In this document: positions 5,752 to 8,387 of the stretch, in pieces
Layout: each line of letters opens with the position of its first letter
Numbering within the stretch: the stretch's first letter is position 1
Assembly (NCBI GenBank): GCA_031278135.1
Contig: JAITKY010000073.1
Coordinates: forward strand, 1 to 8,387
Origin: Prevotellaceae bacterium
GTDB taxonomy: Bacteria; Bacteroidota; Bacteroidia; Bacteroidales; UBA932
Direction: 5' to 3'
DNA: 8,387 nucleotides
The notes under the pieces: model-generated
The model's input: only the letters and a program-made list of their open reading frames with translations
Database searches by the model: none
What the model was told of the DNA's origin: nothing
Position numbers and translations under genes: made by a program

Positions 5752-7052
5752 ACGTTTGTTTTTATATATTGATTGTAAGATTTTATAATTGCCTCAAACA
5801 GAAGTTCGCCCTGATATTCGTAACCTCTTATAGTCAGATGTATCCTGTCTCTGACGAACAATTTTTTTTTGTTCCATTCCGGAGCAGATCCCTTACCGCC
5901 GGCTATATTATACAAATCCCAATATGGATATCTGTTTTTTTCGGCAAAACTGGCAATGACATCTCTCACTTTTCCGACTTTGTGATTTGATACGGTTAAC
6001 GTTTTTCGGCCCGTTTTCGCAAATGTTTCGACAGGCGTTGTGAATATCACGGTTGTGGCTGGAGAAAAATGGCGTATGTTAAACACAAAATCGGAAATAT
6101 CCGAATTTAGTTGGTCTTCGTCGATTGTTTTTGCCATAGCCTCGTTTGTTCCCAGCGAAATTATTACAAGGTCGGGTTTGAGGGAAGCAATTTGCTGGTA
6201 AAAATCTTCGGAACAGCTATTGTAATTACAAAATTTCGCCCCGTTGACGCCTATCGAATGATAAAAAACGCCTCTTTTACCGTTGGACAGGTTAAAGCCG
6301 GAAACAGAGATTTCTTTATCCGGAGAAACAAAATTCATTTTAACATTATTGGTGTGAGTGTCTAACAGGAAGGCTTTGGCAAAGGGATTAAGTGTATCGA
6401 TTTCGATAACATTTGGTTGGAATAAATAGATATCTGTCTTTTCCAAATTGCAGTATGCCGTCACTTTATTGAAATCCCATTCGCCCGGAAACGATTCATC
6501 AATAGTGTTAATATTAATATCGGCGGTTAAAGTATTTGTTTGCAGTCCCAGTCCCGTAATTCCGATAGGGATATCAGTTGGTTTTACGACGAAAGAATGT
6601 TTCCACTGATTCGATGATGTTATCTTGTAATGACGTCCGTTATTACTTTTCATCAATCGGTTAGGAGCGATAAGTCCTCGTCCCGGATTCCCGAAATAGT
6701 GATTCATCAACTTCCGTACAGTTCCGGTAAAAAAATCAGCTTGGATATGAGAATCTCCGATATGCACAACCGAAACGGTTTTTACAGAATCATCCGGCAA
6801 TGCCCGTAAATGCCTCAGTTTCTCGAAAAAACAGTATAGCAAACTGTCGTTATCTACAATGACATTAGGCGTTGCTTTATGGAATTTGTAGTCGATCGAC
6901 GGTTTATAGATAACAGTATCAACTGTTGATTCAGCGGCATCTTCCTCGTTAAGACGATATTTGGCCGAAACAGAAACATTTACGCATAAATACAAGATAA
7001 GCGCTAAAATCAAACACGTTATTATTCTGCTATTTCTTACATCTTTTATCAT
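5748..7052 (-). CDS. Exported SGNH/GDSL-family hydrolase or O-acetyltransferase
   Basis: A 434-residue protein with an N-terminal signal sequence: basic MIKDVRNSR, a hydrophobic core from about 10 to 28, and likely cleavage after Ala30 (VSVSA). The SGNH blocks are present: VVHIGDSH (96-102, nucleophile Ser101), IGVNGAKF (267-274), ISLGTNEA (298-305, Asn303) and RDRIHLTIRGY (401-411, Asp402 and His405). These make a Ser-His-Asp esterase/acyltransferase site in the periplasm or at the cell surface. Together with the four-base overlap with the MBOAT gene, the likely job is transfer of acetyl groups supplied by the MBOAT protein to an exported glycan, in the manner of AlgI-AlgJ/X or PatA-PatB systems. 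Esterase (deacetylase) activity is the alternative. The start ATG at 7050-7052 lies 25 bases below a strong promoter. A run of nine A (coding strand, 5862-5870) encodes Lys-Lys-Lys just before the DxxH motif. Confidence 0.88.
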   Translation of the reverse strand: MIKDVRNSRIITCLILALILYLCVNVSVSAKYRLNEEDAAESTVDTVIYKPSIDYKFHKATPNVIVDNDSLLYCFFEKLRHLRALPDDSVKTVSVVHIGDSHIQADFFTGTVRKLMNHYFGNPGRGLIAPNRLMKSNNGRHYKITSSNQWKHSFVVKPTDIPIGITGLGLQTNTLTADININTIDESFPGEWDFNKVTAYCNLEKTDIYLFQPNVIEIDTLNPFAKAFLLDTHTNNVKMNFVSPDKEISVSGFNLSNGKRGVFYHSIGVNGAKFCNYNSCSEDFYQQIASLKPDLVIISLGTNEAMAKTIDEDQLNSDISDFVFNIRHFSPATTVIFTTPVETFAKTGRKTLTVSNHKVGKVRDVIASFAEKNRYPYWDLYNIAGGKGSAPEWNKKKLFVRDRIHLTIRGYEYQGELLFEAIIKSYNQYIKTNV

Positions 7053-7077
7053 AATCTTATCTAAATAATTCGGTGGG

Positions 7078-7107
7078 CAAAAGTACTAATAAATTTAATA
7101 TTGCAAA
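7078..7107 (-). promoter_or_regulatory. Bacteroidota-type promoter for the SGNH-MBOAT operon
   Basis: On the minus strand TTTG at 7107-7104 is followed after 18 bases by TACTTTTG at 7085-7078, an exact TAnnTTTG. The SGNH start codon is 25 bases downstream. This is the best promoter in the window, with both elements matching. Confidence 0.75.
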
Positions 7108-7133
7108 ATAGGACAATGTACATGTTTGATGAT

Positions 7134-7197
7134 CAGATTTGAAGCCTGAAACAAAAACAAAGAAGGCGAACTTGCGTTTACCTGAGCAGATTTGAAG
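7134..7197. repeat. 11-bp direct repeat in the divergent intergenic region
   Basis: CAGATTTGAAG occurs at 7134-7144 and again at 7187-7197, a spacing of 53 bp (about five helical turns). Both copies lie between the minus-strand SGNH promoter and the PAP2 start. Spaced direct repeats of this kind can be regulator sites. No TAnnTTTG promoter for the PAP2 gene is evident in the same interval. Confidence 0.4.
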
Positions 7198-7222
7198 TTT
7201 GTTTTGAATATAAAGATGAGAT

Positions 7223-8029
7223 ATGTTAAAAAATTTCCTGCCAACTATACCTGATGATTACATAATAGTACGGTTGTTGTTTTTGACTGCAATGTTTCCG
7301 GTTTTTGGCGACGTCTACGCGCAAACTCCCGACGATTCGTTTGACATTCGAAAAACCTCAACAACAACATCTGCGGCGTGCCGGACGGCAAATATCGCAA
7401 TACCCGCACTGATGCTTACTTATGGTGTTGTTTCGTTGAGCAGCAGCACTTTGAAGAGATGGGACTGTCAAATAAAGACAGAATTGTACAAAAAATATAT
7501 CTGTCCTAATCGGGTGGATAATTATCTACAATTTGTTCCGGCAACTGCTGCGTTCGGAATGAAGGCGGCAGAAGTGGAAAGTGTTAACAAATTACAGGAT
7601 ATGACTGTGATATATGGCTTGAGTAACTTGTTGGAAACGGGAGTGGTATATACGTTGAAAACCGTTTCGGCAAGAATGCGACCCAATGGTGCGGCAAATA
7701 ATTCGTTCCCTTCGGGACATACTGCAACGGCTTTTGTTGCAGCAGAATTTTTGCATCGGGAATATGGAGATAAATCGGTGTGGATAAGCATCGGTGGATA
7801 CTCTGTGGCAACGTTGGTCGGAGCAAGTAGAATACTCAACAACAAACACTGGTTTAGCGATGTAGTGGCAGGAGCCGGTATCGGAATATTTTCCGTCAAA
7901 ATAGTGTATTGGGTATACCCGTCTTTGAAGAAAAAATTCTGCAAAAAAGAAGCAAAAAGAATGAAGTCTTTTGTTTTTCCATCCTATAAAAACAACGCTT
8001 TATGCTTGAATCTTGCGTGTGAATTTTAA
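7223..8029 (+). CDS. PAP2-family membrane/periplasmic phosphatase
   Basis: A 268-residue protein carrying the three phosphatase motifs of the PAP2 (type 2 phosphatidic acid phosphatase) superfamily in order: K146-x6-R153-P154, PSGH at 163-166 and S202-R203-x5-H209-x3-D213. His166, His209 and Asp213 would be catalytic. The N-terminus has a signal-like hydrophobic segment (about 14-29) ending DVYAQ, suggesting export with cleavage after Ala33. Hydrophobic stretches follow near 57-75, 167-176, 186-201 and 214-231. Bacteroidota members of this group include lipid A phosphatases and undecaprenyl pyrophosphate phosphatases; the motifs do not separate these. Next to glycosyltransferase and O-acylation operons, carrier-lipid recycling or lipid A dephosphorylation is a reasonable inference. 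An ATG at 7216 is out of frame and ends quickly, so 7223 is preferred. The last 25 or so residues form an unusual tail with two Cys and no recognised domain. Confidence 0.9.
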   Translation: MLKNFLPTIPDDYIIVRLLFLTAMFPVFGDVYAQTPDDSFDIRKTSTTTSAACRTANIAIPALMLTYGVVSLSSSTLKRWDCQIKTELYKKYICPNRVDNYLQFVPATAAFGMKAAEVESVNKLQDMTVIYGLSNLLETGVVYTLKTVSARMRPNGAANNSFPSGHTATAFVAAEFLHREYGDKSVWISIGGYSVATLVGASRILNNKHWFSDVVAGAGIGIFSVKIVYWVYPSLKKKFCKKEAKRMKSFVFPSYKNNALCLNLACEF

Positions 8030-8043
8030 TTCGCAATAAAAAG

Positions 8044-8100
8044 ATCCACAGATTTGCACAGATGAATCAAATCTGTGAACATCTGTGTAAATCTGTGGAT
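8044..8100. repeat. 57-bp palindromic element A, built of 10-bp units (2:3)
   Basis: Two left units (ATCCACAGAT, TTGCACAGAT) are followed by a 7-bp centre GAATCAA and three right units (ATCTGTGAAC, ATCTGTGTAA, ATCTGTGGAT). Bases 8044-8064 pair with 8080-8100 over 21 positions, with one G-T pair and a 15-base loop. A smaller hairpin around GAATCAA competes with it. It starts 15 bases after the PAP2 stop. Read on the minus strand the stem is followed by CTTTTTATTG, so it could stop antisense transcription; on the + strand it is followed by AAAA and is not a classical terminator. Confidence 0.9.
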
Positions 8101-8113
8101 AAAAGAGGATATG

Positions 8114-8170
8114 ATCCACAGATTCACACAGATTCACACAGATGAATCAAATCTGTGATCATCTGTGGAT
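8114..8170. repeat. 57-bp palindromic element B, mirrored arrangement (3:2)
   Basis: Three left units (ATCCACAGAT, then TCACACAGAT twice), the same GAATCAA centre, and two right units (ATCTGTGATC, ATCTGTGGAT). Its length equals element A, it begins exactly 70 bp after element A, and only 13 bp separate them. The outer 10-bp units are perfect inverted repeats of each other and identical to those of element A. The number of left and right units is the reverse of element A. Confidence 0.9.
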
Positions 8171-8356
8171 AAAATTACTGTCATTATGCTAATATTTTTT
8201 CACAATCGAAAAAGAAGGGCGGAACATTTTCAACATCATTAATTACTAACTATTTAAACTGTTTAAATTGGGCGAAGGAGAACTGAAACATAAGTAAATT
8301 TATATTAAATTTCGTTAATTTAAAAACTGGAGGGGACGGCATAAGAGAATTTGTTT
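8171..8356. other. Non-coding AT-rich stretch
   Basis: No open frame with gene-like content is visible on either strand from the PAP2 stop (8029) to the window end. Besides the two palindromic elements, this part holds a 17-bp palindrome (8252-8268) and AT-rich copies of TAAATTT near 8295-8311. It probably is the upstream region of a gene lying beyond the right edge. Confidence 0.6.
8252..8268. promoter_or_regulatory. 17-bp perfect palindrome, possible operator
   Basis: ATTTAAAC and GTTTAAAT flank a single T, forming a perfect 8+1+8 inverted repeat. It lies about 90 bp upstream of the -7 motif at 8357-8364, a position usable by a regulator. The AT-rich composition makes chance occurrence possible. 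Confidence 0.35.
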
Positions 8357-8364
8357 TACTTTTG
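8357..8364 (+). promoter_or_regulatory. Bacteroidota -7 promoter motif for a gene beyond the window
   Basis: TACTTTTG matches TAnnTTTG exactly and is identical to the -7 box upstream of the ZapA-like gene. No TTTG is found 17-23 bases upstream, so the -33 element is weak or absent. Any gene it serves starts after the window end. Confidence 0.4.
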
Positions 8365-8387
8365 TCGAAATTTTGTAAGAATAAAAG

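Noticed and set aside
7522..7944. Long minus-strand open frame opposite the PAP2 gene
   Set aside because: The + strand frame holds all three PAP2 motifs; the antisense frame has no recognisable domain, signal or promoter and is a shadow.
8044..8170. CRISPR array
   Set aside because: Units are 10 bp with 3-bp variable parts and inverted halves; there are no unique spacers of 25-40 bp and no cas genes.

Overview
The window looks like a chromosomal segment of a Bacteroidota bacterium, most likely of the Bacteroidales type. The DNA is AT-rich, genes lack clear Shine-Dalgarno sequences, and three intergenic regions carry good matches to the Bacteroidota sigma factor promoter (a TTTG-like -33 element, then TAnnTTTG at -7). 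The protein families fit this assignment. This is read from the sequence alone and no database was searched.

Layout. At the left edge (53-488, + strand) a promoter drives a short ZapA-like cell-division protein. Its end overlaps a previously unlisted 44-residue putative lipoprotein. Converging on it is a three-gene minus-strand operon (4061 down to 542). It starts from its own promoter and encodes an N-terminally incomplete family 2 glycosyltransferase, a STELLO/DUF288-type glycosyltransferase and a multipass GT-C-like membrane protein with a C-terminal TPR region. A 278-bp AT-rich gap separates this from a second minus-strand operon (7107 down to 4261). That operon encodes an exported SGNH/GDSL hydrolase translationally coupled to an AlgI-like MBOAT O-acyltransferase. 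Divergent from it, on the + strand, is an exported PAP2-family phosphatase (7223-8029). The right end (8030-8387) is non-coding. It contains two 57-bp palindromic elements built from 10-bp units in mirrored 2:3 and 3:2 arrangement, a 17-bp palindrome and a promoter -7 motif for a gene beyond the window.

How the genes may work together. Taken together, 542-8029 reads as an envelope-glycan module. A polyprenyl-phosphate-sugar type GT2 would supply a lipid-linked donor, and a GT-C enzyme would use such donors on the periplasmic side. A STELLO-type transferase would act on nucleotide sugars in the cytoplasm. MBOAT plus SGNH would O-acylate an exported glycan, and a PAP2 phosphatase could recycle lipid carrier or dephosphorylate lipid A. 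The individual family calls are mostly strong; the joint pathway is inference. The main caveat is that the GT2 gene lacks its N-terminal sugar-nucleotide-binding half and has Asp-Ala-Gly where the family normally has Asp-Ala-Asp, so it may be inactive or divergent.

The least explained features are the paired mirrored repeats at 8044-8170, the headless GT2 with its own intact promoter, and a family best known from eukaryotes (STELLO) embedded in a bacterial glycan operon.
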